Shown here in pieces: positions 23,595 through 34,500 of a stretch of DNA of 64,000 nucleotides. The position numbers and the translations under genes were made by a program. The notes under the pieces were generated by a model. It was not told the DNA's origin and did not search any database. It worked only from the letters and a program-made list of their open reading frames with translations. Position 1 is the stretch's first letter. Every line of letters starts with the position of its first letter. This DNA is from Chrysomallon squamiferum (taxonomy: Eukaryota; Mollusca; Gastropoda; Neomphalida; Peltospiridae): positions 12,198,753-12,262,752 of the forward strand of contig CM022675.1 in NCBI GenBank assembly GCA_012295275.1. The letters run 5' to 3'.

Positions 23595-26500
23595 TCTGAT
23601 ATAATGTATAGTACATCTGATATAATGTATAATATAACACTGAATGTTTCAGGGAAAAGGCAATCGACCTAGCAGTGCTTTCTTGTTTGGAATTATTCTG
23701 AAAGAAATAGTAGCAGCTTTACAAAGACTTTATTTAAATGTAAGAACAACAATCTGAAAAACAGTTTTTATCACACACATGCCCATTATTTGTTTTTATT
23801 TTTCATATCCAGTGGTCTCCCCACCATTTGTGAAAGTTAAACAAAGGGATGGTGCAGAAAATGTTCAGGGTGCAAGTACTTTGAACAATGTTCAAATTAC
23901 TAGTTTGTCAAAAATACACCTATAAATAATTGCATCAAATGCATTAACTATTAACAAGACGATGAGTTGGCGATGCGCTGTTAATAATTATTTTTATATT
24001 GTGTGGATCATATCTGTTTTCGAAGGACGAAGATAATATTTGAAAAATGTTATTTATGCATCTTTATACAGTTGCATGTTAAAAAATGTGTAGCGATCAC
24101 TAAAATTCATATGCAATAATTTAGCCATGCAACTTCTGCTACAGTAGCCATAATTACACAGGCATCATGAGTAGCAGCAAATTTCAGAGGAATCGAATTT
24201 GTAAATATGACAGTCGCCGCTTTGGATCCAATCTATTTTGTTTAAGGACAAGACGTGAACTGCTGACACTAAAAGTGCAAAACAGTGGCATGACAGTGGC
24301 ATGACAGTGGCATGACAGGTAGTCTGAATAAATGCATGGCAGTTACTGCTGCCGCTGATGATGAATGGCGGGCAAATGCGTTGTAAGCCGTAAGTTCGCA
24401 GGCCCGCCATCTGTTATTGTGTGTAGTGAGACCTCTGAATTAATAACTTTTTTAAATGTTATGTATACATGTATATATTTGTGTGTGTGTGTAAAACAGT
24501 AACACACACAATACTGAATACATACCCATTTACAGTTGTAAATATTACATATATATAAATATATATACAAAAAGTCTCAAACAAATACTTATATTCATAT
24601 AAACACGTGCACACATACACACACACACACACTTAACCACATACTGTGAAAGAATTCTGCAAACAAACCTGAACTGGTTATAACTTTCAGCCTAATGGAA
24701 ACATTTACCCGGTGATGAAGGACATCATTGGTCCAGATGCTTATGACCTGTCGGTGCTAGTGGACAGTGGGCAAGGGGCTCAGCCATTACAGAGGGACCG
24801 CAGTGCACTCATGCAGATTCTCGCCTATGTGATGGAGAACATAATTTACCACATCACAGAAATCATGGTAATATTACTTTTATATTGCACAAATCATGGT
24901 AGTATTTTTTTTATGTATTACAGATTATCTTTATTATATCAAAGAAATCATCTTAATGTTACAAAAAAAATTTCCCAGTTTTCTATTACAGTTGTGGAGT
25001 TTTGGTTCTTGATTATGTTTATACCACATAGACAAATACACATAATCAGTTTTCAAACAGCTAAGTACATAATTTAGAAAACAGATAAATACTTTATTAT
25101 GTAAGTTTTGAGAAGAAAAAACCCACTAAAAATGATGAAGATGATGATGGTGGTGATACTATTAATAATAATATTTTCGGTTTCAGCCCAAAACTGGTGT
25201 GTTAGGAACACATCGCAAATCTGCTGTGTTTGAACTGATAAAGACAGACAGACGTTTTCCTGATGGATATTTCTGGCAGGTGGAACTGGTATGTTGCTCG
25301 TTTTTGTTATTTTTTTATTTCCAGAGACAGACAACTCTATCACTGTTTCAAAAACGTTATAAAAATGCACAGGCATAAATTACATAGCAGTTTACTCCCC
25401 AGATGAATACATTTACCACAAACATATAATTGTTTAAATATTGCCATGTAGCATCATTATCATCATCACTATGAATTATTATTATCATTATATTTATTAT
25501 TATTATGTTATTTCTCTTAACATTGACTACAGTTCAGTGTTATTATCTGTATTATAATTATAGCTATAACTTAAATGATTATTATGGTGATTACTATTAT
25601 TATATTTAATATTGTTGTTATTATGTTGTTTATTACACACACACACAGACACACACACACACACATATATTATTGTTATTGTTATAATAATAATATTATT
25701 GTTGTCATTATTATTACTGTTATAATTATCATTATTATTATAATTATTATTACTATTATTATTACATTATTATTATTACTATCACTATTATTATTATTAT
25801 TATTATTATTAGGATCGACTGCAGTTCAATGAAAGAGGAAGAACCATCAACATTGGAAATAACGAGGCATTCTTTCTTATTATCGGAATATTTCTCTCCA
25901 GGAGTCTTGTCACCACGGTAATGTAGTTTCAAATTTAGAATATACCTGGACAGGTAAAAAAGAAAATGGCAAGGTGAAGAGCAATTACTGAAAAGTTTCA
26001 GATGTTTGGGAAAAAAGATAAAAATTATCTTGTGTATTTCTTTTATATAATTTTAATATTTTCTTAAATCGAGATAATAAATAAAATAATAATAACATTT
26101 TAATAAATATAAAATACATAATAATTATTTTTATTCAAAATGCAATATATTTCATTAATTTATTAATTAGATCATTTGTTCACTGAAATGCAAGATATAT
26201 GACAATTATTTTTATTCAAATTACAGTAAAAGTCATAAGTTTACTATTATATGATTTAGTTACGAAAATGCTAGATATATAACAATTATTTTTATTCAGA
26301 ATACAATATAATTCATTAATTTAATATCTGTAATTCATCCAGTAAATTGCAAAGTACATGACCATTATGTTTTAGAGTCAAAATTGGATGATTCATCTGG
26401 GAAAATGGAAAACATTTAACAGTTATTTGTATTCAAATCCTAATTATAATTCACTAGTTTATTAACTAGTTGATTGCAATGTCCATTTTTATAACATTTC

Positions 26501-27994
26501 AGTTGTTTCTCAAACCAATAGACTATGGTTTGTCCACTGAACCGCTGAATGATGTGAATTATCGCAACTTGAAAGTTATTTCATCTTGCATGTTGTTTTT
26601 GATCAGAAGAGTTTCTGTACCCAAAGGCCATCCGATGTTGGTTTGTAGAAATTTTAATCTGGTTTTTTCTTTTATGTGTAATTTTGATGGTTTGTAGAAA
26701 TTTTAATCTGGTTTTTTCTTTTATGTGTAATTTTGATGTTTTGTAGAAATTTTAATCTGTTTTTCTTTTATATGAAATTTTATGGTTTGTAAAAATTTTA
26801 ATCTGTTTTATTGTTTGTAGAAATTTTAATCTCTTTTTTTTTTTTCACATTTATATGAGATTTGGATGGTTTGTAGAAATTTAAAATATTTTGTCTTTTA
26901 AGTACAACATGTATTTTGCTGTTAAATAAAAGGCAAGTGAAAATATATATATATATATAAAGAAGAAAAACAAAAACAAATCCTAACAACACAATAATAA
27001 TTGAACAAAAATGATTATATTAATAACCAAATACTACTGCCATAATTACAACTATTTGTATTACTTTACTATTACTACCACTGCTATTACTATTACTACT
27101 ACTAGTACTCCTGCTGCGTCTGCTATTACTATTACTACAAATAATAATAAAAGGAAGAATAACAACAAAAATTAAAGTGAAATCCAATAATTATTAAATG
27201 TAAAACAATGCAGAATAAATTGTAAAATATTATTTAGTACAGAAAAAGATAAAAAAGTAATAATAATAAATAAATGCTGTTTAATTAAAATTATTGAATG
27301 ATAGGGATTGTTTCATGTTTTATCTGTAAATTTATTTTAATTCATTTGTTTCAGCCCATGCCTGGAGAGATAGCCAAGCATGTCTACAGAGATGAAGAAA
27401 TGAAGAATGTGTACATTGGTCTGAGGAAGTCATATGAATACTGTGAAGTATGTAATAAATATTTAAATTAAATTAATTTCTATTTAAAATTTCTTAGAGT
27501 GTGTGTACAACAGGTTATGACAAGTATTGTGTATTGAATGCATTAAGAAACTGTTTTATTTTTTCTAATTCAGAATTTATTAAGAGAATGGACTTAAGAG
27601 ATTGTATTTTGTCTAATCAGAATTTATTATGAGAATGGGGTGCTGAGTATATTAAAAGACTTATTTTCTCTGTTTCAGAATTCATTAAGAGAATGAGATT
27701 CTGAGTATATTAAGAGATTGTATTTTCTCTGTTTCACAATTTATTAAGAGAATGGAATTAAGAGATTGTATTTTCTCTGTTTCAGAATTTATTAAGAGAA
27801 TGAGATTCTGAGTATATTAAGAGATTGTATTTTCTCTATTTTACAATTTATTAAGAGAATGGAATTAAGAGATTGTATTTTCTCTGTTTCAGAATTTATT
27901 AAGAGAATGGGGTGCTGAGTATATTAAGCGACTAAGAGCAGCTGCTGATTCTACTACAGATCTACAGCCCCCTTTGTCAAAAACACAACGCTAA
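20648..27994 (+). CDS. Unrecognised multi-exon protein (3' ten exons; possibly long end of the C21orf58-like gene)
   Basis: Exons: 20648-20713, 21106-21156, 21732-21805, 23653-23739, 24691-24867, 25187-25288, 25813-25917, 26503-26640, 27355-27447, 27893-27994 (stop TAA 27992-27994). All have GT-AG borders and matching phases, giving about 331 residues. The product starts RGRNHFGRVLPTNTRTDV, then GLARFREIALAAWFIAVLKA, and has amphipathic helices (FGIILKEIVAALQRLYLN, ALMQILAYVMENIIYHITEI), a mixed region (FPDGYFWQVELDRLQFNERG, NEAFFLIIGIFLSRSLVT) and a charged end (NLLREWGAEYIKRLRAAA). It looks like an all-helical globular or repeat protein and has no clear signal peptide. I do not recognise the family and assign no function. 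No ATG start is visible. The first exon enters in phase 1, matching the donor at 15752, so fusion to the upstream gene is possible. Confidence 0.75.
20766..20843. repeat. (TC)n(TA)n microsatellite
   Basis: About 30 TC units followed by about 8 TA units, in the intron directly after exon 20648-20713. Confidence 0.95.
21599..21672. repeat. Poly(T), (TAA)n and (ATT)n compound repeat
   Basis: A T-run of about 25 is followed by AAT units that switch to ATT units, forming an inverted AAT/ATT pair. It lies about 60 bases before the acceptor of exon 21732-21805. Confidence 0.9.
23505..23594. repeat. Two (GT)n runs in a TGATATAATGTATA-type tandem region
   Basis: The intron before exon 23653 contains repeated 'atctgatataatgta' phrases from about 23430 to 23645, with two embedded GT runs (about 23505-23518 and 23560-23594). 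It is locally duplicated low-complexity DNA. Confidence 0.8.
25630..25812. repeat. (CA)n and (TTA)n microsatellites forming an intron end
   Basis: A CA run at about 25633-25667 is followed by a long, imperfect TTA/ATT array. The array runs straight into the AG acceptor of exon 25813-25917, so the microsatellite itself serves as the pyrimidine-containing acceptor tract. Confidence 0.85.
26641..26890 (+). repeat. 49-bp tandem repeat of a splice-donor region
   Basis: The intron after exon 26503-26640 begins with GTTTGTAGAAATTTTAATCT. This block recurs at 26641, 26690, 26739 (first base changed), 26785, 26813 and 26869. The first two copies are identical over 49 bases and later ones diverge. Most copies begin with the same GTTTGT that is the real donor. 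Confidence 0.85.
27555..27892 (+). repeat. Tandem repeat of the last exon's acceptor region
   Basis: Copies of the acceptor plus the first bases of the final exon (CAG then AATTTATTAAGAGAATG) start at 27574, 27621, 27679, 27738, 27786 and 27845, before the real exon at 27893. Spacing alternates between about 48 and 59 bases, giving a 107-bp higher-order unit. Four copies keep CAG; those at 27738 and 27845 have CAC and TAC. Confidence 0.85.
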
Positions 27995-28322
27995 TACAGA
28001 CTCCAGTACAGACAGACAACAGACAGGACTTTGTTTATTATTCTGATGGACAAAACAATTTTACTATTATCTGCTGGTCAGTTAATCTGCAAATATAATT
28101 ACTGTAGTTGAAATCTAAAATTTATAAAATCATTATGCTAGAAATGAAATTGTTTTGTAAGAATAATACATTTTTCTTATTTCAGTTAACAAATTCCAAA
28201 AGTATGAAAACAGAACACTAAAGAAATGTTGATTTATTACAGATGATACAGTACCTGTGTGTGTGGGTGGGTGGGTGTGTGTATGTTTGGGGGTATGGGG
28301 GTATGGGGGGTGTGGGGGTGTG

Positions 28323-28326
<4 letters not shown>

Positions 28327-28386
<60 letters not shown>
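28327..28386. repeat. (GA)n microsatellite
   Basis: About 30 uninterrupted GA units. It lies in the presumed 3' UTR after the TAA at 27994 and follows a G-rich stretch of GTGGG and GGGGT words at about 28260-28326. Confidence 0.95.
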
Positions 28387-28389
<3 letters not shown>

Positions 28390-31100
28390 ATATTTAAGTA
28401 ATTTGTTATGTTAAAGTTAACAAATCCAGTTCTTGTTACTAATCATGCAGCCTCCAAAAATAGAAAAAAATTATGAAGAGTTACATTTTGCTTTAGTGCT
28501 TTTTTTATAATCTGCTGAACTAAATTACTGTAAAAATTATTTTGAGTTGTTATAACAGGAAAAGTGCATGAAATTTTCATCAATAGAATGCTAAACTATT
28601 TCATGTTACAGTGTTTTTATTTATTTAACATATGTATCTGTGATATTTTGTAATTTATTCTGTGTCTGTGATAATAGTATAGGTAATTTTAATTTTACGA
28701 TTGTCTGAAAGAAATAATTCTATTTATATATAACATTTATTATTATAATTATATACACAAGCGATTTTAGTCAAATATAGATAAATAGACTTGTTTTAAC
28801 ATAAAAATATTTTCTGATATGATTAGAAGTAATTTTCAGAATACTTTAAGAGGGGCATCAAAATTAAATGTTTATAAAATTATTTTAATGCACACACACA
28901 CACACACACACACATTGACAGACACATAAAAAATACAATGCATGTACATACTTATGCACAAATATATACATACATAAATTTAGCCAAAACATTTTTTTAA
29001 TGAATCTGAACCAGAACATTTGTAATGCATGAACTCCCCTTTTTTCAACAAAACATGTTAAAATTTTATTTTTTAATTATTTATTTTATTTTATTTATTT
29101 AATTTTGCTTACTTGCTTTGAGCATTACAAATCTTTAATGAGTTAAGTTCATTTAGTTATATTGTTGAATTTTTCACAATTTATGCACAAATAATTTATT
29201 TTAATTTTTATAATACAAATTTGAAAATATAATTTAGGAATGTTTTTGTACAGATTTAGCCAAAATTGGATTTATTTCATAATTAAAATCGTCTGTGTAC
29301 AGTTCTTACCCTTTTTGTGAAATAAATTTTTAAAAATTTAGTTATATTTAATTTAAAAATTAATTTTTTAGATATCTGTGCAGCAGATACTTTAGTTAAA
29401 TATGTAATTCTAAATATTTCTTTCATGTGCAGTATGTTCTCTAAATGAATGAATGTTTGTATATTTTAATAAAATACATATTAATGCTGATATTTTTTGT
29501 TTCTCTGTTAATGCTGGAAATCTTACTGAAATGTTTTTTCTAAAATGATGATGTGAGACAGGAAGTAAATCTTTTTATGAACTATTCTTAATGATTTTCA
29601 GATTTGCTTGTGCTAGCTAATCCTTGTATCAGTAATAAGAATGTCAACAGAGGGTCTTATGCATTTTCTTTTATTAAAATAAGTTGTATATTAAATTCTT
29701 ATCAAAATACCTTATATATAGTGTTATTAAAATTAGTTATACATTCTGTTAATAAAATGAGTTATATATCCTGTTGTTAAAGTAAGTTATGCAGAATAGA
29801 TTACTTATAACTGGAACATTTATCCTTTTAATTTATATGATCTTATTAAAACAATATTCTCCCACCATAATAATAAAAATAAGAAAGAAATACGCTCTTT
29901 TATTCAAAAACGGTCTCGCGATGTCTGTCAAGGCGGTTCGAACCTTACCGCTGGACGCCTGTCGCCAGATCGTTCTGCGAAACGAGCGCGTAACACCCAA
30001 AGCTCCGCGGAATTCACGGCTTTTTATGAATTCGGCAGACCGGATCAACAATCATGACAGATGTGACATTTTACAGATAAAAAAACACTCTTCCGTCATA
30101 CGTTGTAATAGTTTAATCATTTGTTAGTTCTTTAAAACTTTCTGCGGCAGTTTTTTCAAGTGTCAGCCAGTGCGATCGCCCCTCATACATTTCATGTTAT
30201 GTTAAACATCCAATATTTATTTGAAAAATAGTGTTAAAAAACTCAGTTTAAAAGAACTTCAAACCTCATAGCCATGTACTTAAAATAAAATTGCTATTAA
30301 ATTTACCGTATAAGCGAAATAGTAGAAAACAAATAATAGTGATACTGAAAAATTGTTGCGAAATACAGAATTTCATTGCTGCGTGATATTTTATTCACAT
30401 TTTGATGCTCGTACTTATTCTGTAAAGGCTGGCAACTTTGATAACTGAAGCAGACCACAATGTGACAAGAAGAACGCTCGTCCTATAGTGTATAATACAT
30501 CAGTGGTAGGCACGCTACAAGTTCTGACTCTTACACGAGTCACAAGACTGTCACGAGATATAAATATTTCGAAATAACCCATGAAATCGTGTTCGAACAC
30601 CTCAATAAAAATGTAACACGTATAGACGCACAAACGAATACACGCAAGGACGCAGGTGAATACAAGAGGCGTGGGCAAGGGATCTATGGGATAAAACCAT
30701 TGACATAAATTATAATTACAAATAAATTCTTCTTCCTAAAACCATTTTATATGACTTTTATAACACAAAAGCCGATATAACCAATATTATTATTTTGAAT
30801 GTGTTACTGTTCACATTTGGAAAGTCGTTTGAAAAGTATTAATATAAATGCACTAATCATGAAAACTATATAATAGTGTATTATTTTTGTTGTTGTTGTT
30901 ACATATTTAGAACTAAATAGAAAAACGAAAATATTTATATGGTTATTTCTAAAATTGAAATAAATTTAAAATAAAAGGAAAAAAGAAAAGAAAACCAGAA
31001 CCATCTGAAGTTTATTTATCATCTTTTCCCAGAGACTGAATGAATTTGGTCTTTTCATTCTTCCGAAGTTGCATACCTACTCACTACTCAGTCAGATACG
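28390..31100. other. Intergenic stretch with a CG-rich patch
   Basis: I see no supported gene. It contains presumed 3' UTR, a (CA)n run at about 28890-28914, and at about 29915-30060 a patch rich in CG dinucleotides that stands out from the AT-rich background, carrying GGTTCGAACC at about 29935. A weaker CG-containing patch lies at 30410-30680. Open frames over these (112, 72 and 87 codons) resemble no protein I know. Confidence 0.5.
29468..29473 (+). terminator. Possible poly(A) signal AATAAA after the unrecognised gene
   Basis: AATAAA in AT-rich DNA about 1.5 kb after the stop at 27994. Other AATAAA-like words occur nearby, so the exact end is uncertain. Confidence 0.25.
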
Positions 31101-31110
31101 CAAATATGTA

Positions 31111-31344
31111 TCAAGACTGATATTGTTACATACCAGCTGAATAACAGTCACGTTTAAGAAACTGCACTGTTTATTTTAAAAAAAATTAAAAATTATGTTA
31201 TTACAGTCGTGAATAGTTAGTTATCTTATAAAATTCGAAGACTGGAAAAACACTAAAACTCTAACTCAGTTACTGAGTTAGTAACTGCTGTTTAATTTTG
31301 TTGCCCTCGTCGACAGTCCTAAACTATGTTGACACCAGTCTTGA
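31111..31344. mobile_element. Candidate TA-flanked MITE upstream of GPD1
   Basis: TCAAGACTG at 31111-31119 is matched by CAGTCTTGA at 31336-31344, and both are flanked by TA. Similarity continues inward imperfectly (TCAAGACTGATATTGTTACATA against TCAAGACTGGTGTCAACATA). A short element with inverted ends and a TA duplication fits a Tc1/mariner-type MITE. It has no coding capacity and sits about 230 bases before the GPD1 start codon. Confidence 0.4.
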
Positions 31345-31459
31345 TATTAAAATAACATTTCATATATAAATATAGGACTTAACAAAATTTTCGTGATTAT
31401 GAAGTACGGTGATTTTTTGGAAAGAAACGTAGTATTGCTTATTTTATTTCGTGCAGTGT

Positions 31460-31571
31460 AAAAATATATATTCCGTCTCTGCTGGAGTTATCTAACCTTG
31501 AAACTAGCAGAGACGCCACCTGAATGTTCAAAGTTCGATTATAGTGTTGCGTTTGTGTGTATTGAGCAGTC
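31460..31571 (+). promoter_or_regulatory. GPD1 promoter/5' UTR with hairpin
   Basis: An AAAATATATA TATA-like word lies at about 31460-31470. It is followed by CGTCTCTGCT at 31474-31483 and its exact complement AGCAGAGACG at 31506-31515, then the ATG at 31572. The arms extend to AGTT/AACT with a two-base bulge. The transcription start is not known, so whether the hairpin is in DNA only or in the mRNA leader is open. Confidence 0.4.
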
Positions 31572-34500
31572 ATGTCATCCAAGAAAAAAATCACGATTAT
31601 TGGTTCAGGCAACTGGTAAAATTTAATGCATATTTAATATTTTTAAATATAATTTTTGGCATTAGTTTTAAAGAAAACTTGGCGATAAGTATATAAATTT
31701 TTCTCTCCTATTTCTAAGTTACCAGCGATTAAATATACTCGTCAAAAATGGAAAAGAAATAATATTTATTTTAAATGATGCACAGCACAGTTTAACCATA
31801 AATAATCAGTTGGACGTATCATTAAAACTTTGAAAGAATACAACTTACTAATAGTAATACTTAACCGCCTTCAACAAATGTAATATAAATATTAACACTT
31901 CATTTAAAAAGTAACTCAAAGTCTAAATCATAACTGAGATAGCAGATACGAGATACTGAGATAAGATATATGAATACTTCACCTCTTCCCTTCTGTGTCA
32001 GAAAATAGTATCATTTACACCACATTAAAAAATGTTTAAGCAAGCTGTCTTTGCATGTACATTTTTTCATGAAATTTGAAAATGTAAGAAACACCATACT
32101 GAATTGTTGTTGTTTTTAATGGGTGTTCCAGACACATGGAAAGCATCTATGTGTTTGGCACTCAGGGCAGTATTGGACTGGTCAGTGTCAGTCTGTTAAA
32201 TGACTCCAGAACACATTTAGGTTAGCATGTTAAAGGAAGGGAAGTGCAGCATCAGCAGTGTTAACTTGATATTAAGATGTGATCCTGATTCCATGACAGG
32301 TTGTTGTGAAGTCTAGAGCTGTTTGAAGCCAGCATGTTAATAAGCTCTGTAACAGGCTGTAATTGTTTGATGGTTAGCAGTGAATGGTTAATGTTGGATA
32401 ATTATTAATTTGATAAAGGATAGTAAAATCTATGGCATTTGAAACATCAGTTGTGAAGCTGCAGTTGTTTTGAGAAATAGCTAATTGATCCACTAAGAAG
32501 GATAGAACCTATGACCCATCTTACCTTAACTGGCATCTGTACCTGCACATTTACTTGATATGATTGATGAAATATTTAGATTATATTTTGAGATCTGTGT
32601 CACTGAAAACATATACTGTTTTAAATTTAAATTCTCTTTCAATTTAAGGGGTTCAGCCATTGCCAAGATAATAGGCAACAATGTGCTGGCACAGACTGAT
32701 AAGTTTGAAAAGGAAGTTCGCATGTGGGTTTTTGAGGAGAAGGTGAATGGACGAAACCTCACAGAAATTATCAATGAGGACCATGAGAATGTCAAATATC
32801 TGCCTGGAATCAAACTTCCAAAGAATATTGTACGTACATATCACTTCTAATGTAAATTACTTTATTTGTCATAAACTAAATGATAAGAAATGCTTTATGG
32901 ACATTCCCCAAAAAAAAAAAACAATAAGATTAAAGCTGCTTGTAAAGTGTACCTTTTCTGGTATCAGATACAGAAACCAGAATTTATTTGTGTATTTCTA
33001 TATGATCAGAACTGCATTAAAAATATTTTAAAGTACAGTTTATTGTATTAGTTTGTAATCTAATTAAGAAATCCAGAATTTCTGTGTGTATTTTTATATT
33101 TATTTTAATTATTTTTTTTAAGAAAGCAATTTCTGACATAGTGGATGCTGCAAAGGGTGCTGACGTCTTGGTTTTTGTTCTTCCACACCAGTTCATGCCT
33201 CGAATCTGCAAACAGCTCAAAGACCACGTGAACTCAGGAGCAGTAGGAGTAACACTTATTAAAGTACGGTCCACCTTCATGTATCCAGTGATGTATTTTG
33301 TATACATGAAAACATTGTTTTATTGCATTTAAAAATGAACAGCTGATGTTAACAAAGTTTCAGAATGATAGTACAAGATATGGTATAGCTTGAGACGATT
33401 AATGCGAACTGGTATTAATGTAACATCACTTTTTGGTTTCCTTTTATTTTTATTTATTTAGTTTTTTGTTACATTCATTTATTTATTTTGTTCAGAATTA
33501 AAGAACTTCATTTTTTTCTTCTTTATTTAAGTATTATTGAAAATCAATACCATTTATTATTTTCCTATTAAAATTGAAAGTTATTAATATTTCATTTCAT
33601 TTTGGAACTTTTCTAACTATTTTAGGGTTTTGACACAGTTGAGGGTGGTGGTATAGCTCTCATATCAGATATAATACGTAAAGTCCTGGGTATCCCCTGT
33701 GCTGTGTTGATGGGTGCTAACATAGCCAATGAAGTAGCTAATGAGAATTACTGTGAAGCTACAATAGGTAATGTTTTCAGCATTTTTATATCCCAGTCTT
33801 TTATTTTTTGTTTTTATTTTTAACATTTTGTTGGAAATAAATCATGTGGCTTAAGTAAAACATTTTTATTGATACCAGTATGATGGAATTAGTCAGAATT
33901 CATACACAATGTTTTTAGAGGAAACTTTTTTTATTTCTTTTTTTTAGAGTTTTAACATATCCTGGTCTATATAGATTTATTAATAAATGTTTTGCAGACA
34001 TCCCTTGATTAACATGATTAATTAATCTGTCTATTTTACAACATATATTGAAATCAAACTTAATAATTAATGCTAAAATTATAACTGATGCTCAATTGAC
34101 TCAAAACAATTCAGGTTCAGTTACCAAAAGAAATTCTTAATATCTTATAAGGAAAATAAAAATGAAAGATATTTAAATGTTTATTAATTACAAAAATAAT
34201 AGTTTTAACATTATTTTTAATAAATAAGAAAATGTATATACATATAAAATTTGTTTCTCTAAATTGCACCAACAAGTTTGACGCTTCAAGGAAAGATTGA
34301 TGTTAAATATTACCGTATTAATCAAATGTTGTGCGTAGCAAAACTGTTAAATTAGGGATGCCTATAATAATGGCCTTTTTTTCAATAATTTATTTTTTAA
34401 ATTGTTTTTTCACTCCCAATTTTATAACTGATAAAGATTTCAAAAATTTAGATTGGAAATATATTTATAACAGTATTTATATGTTTGTATGGACTATTTT

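Noticed and set aside
29930-29950. GGTTCGAACC as the B box of a tRNA gene or tRNA-derived SINE
   Set aside because: The bases around it do not fold into a T arm with a five-base stem and seven-base loop, and no A box or acceptor stem is at the right distance.
29789-30127. 112-codon plus-strand frame as a gene
   Set aside because: No recognisable motif, an AT-rich low-complexity start, and an opposite frame equally open. It is more likely a CG-rich patch than a gene.
32526-32850. Minus-strand and alternate-frame ORFs over GPD1 exon 2
   Set aside because: Shadows of the GPD1 exon, which explains the sequence fully.
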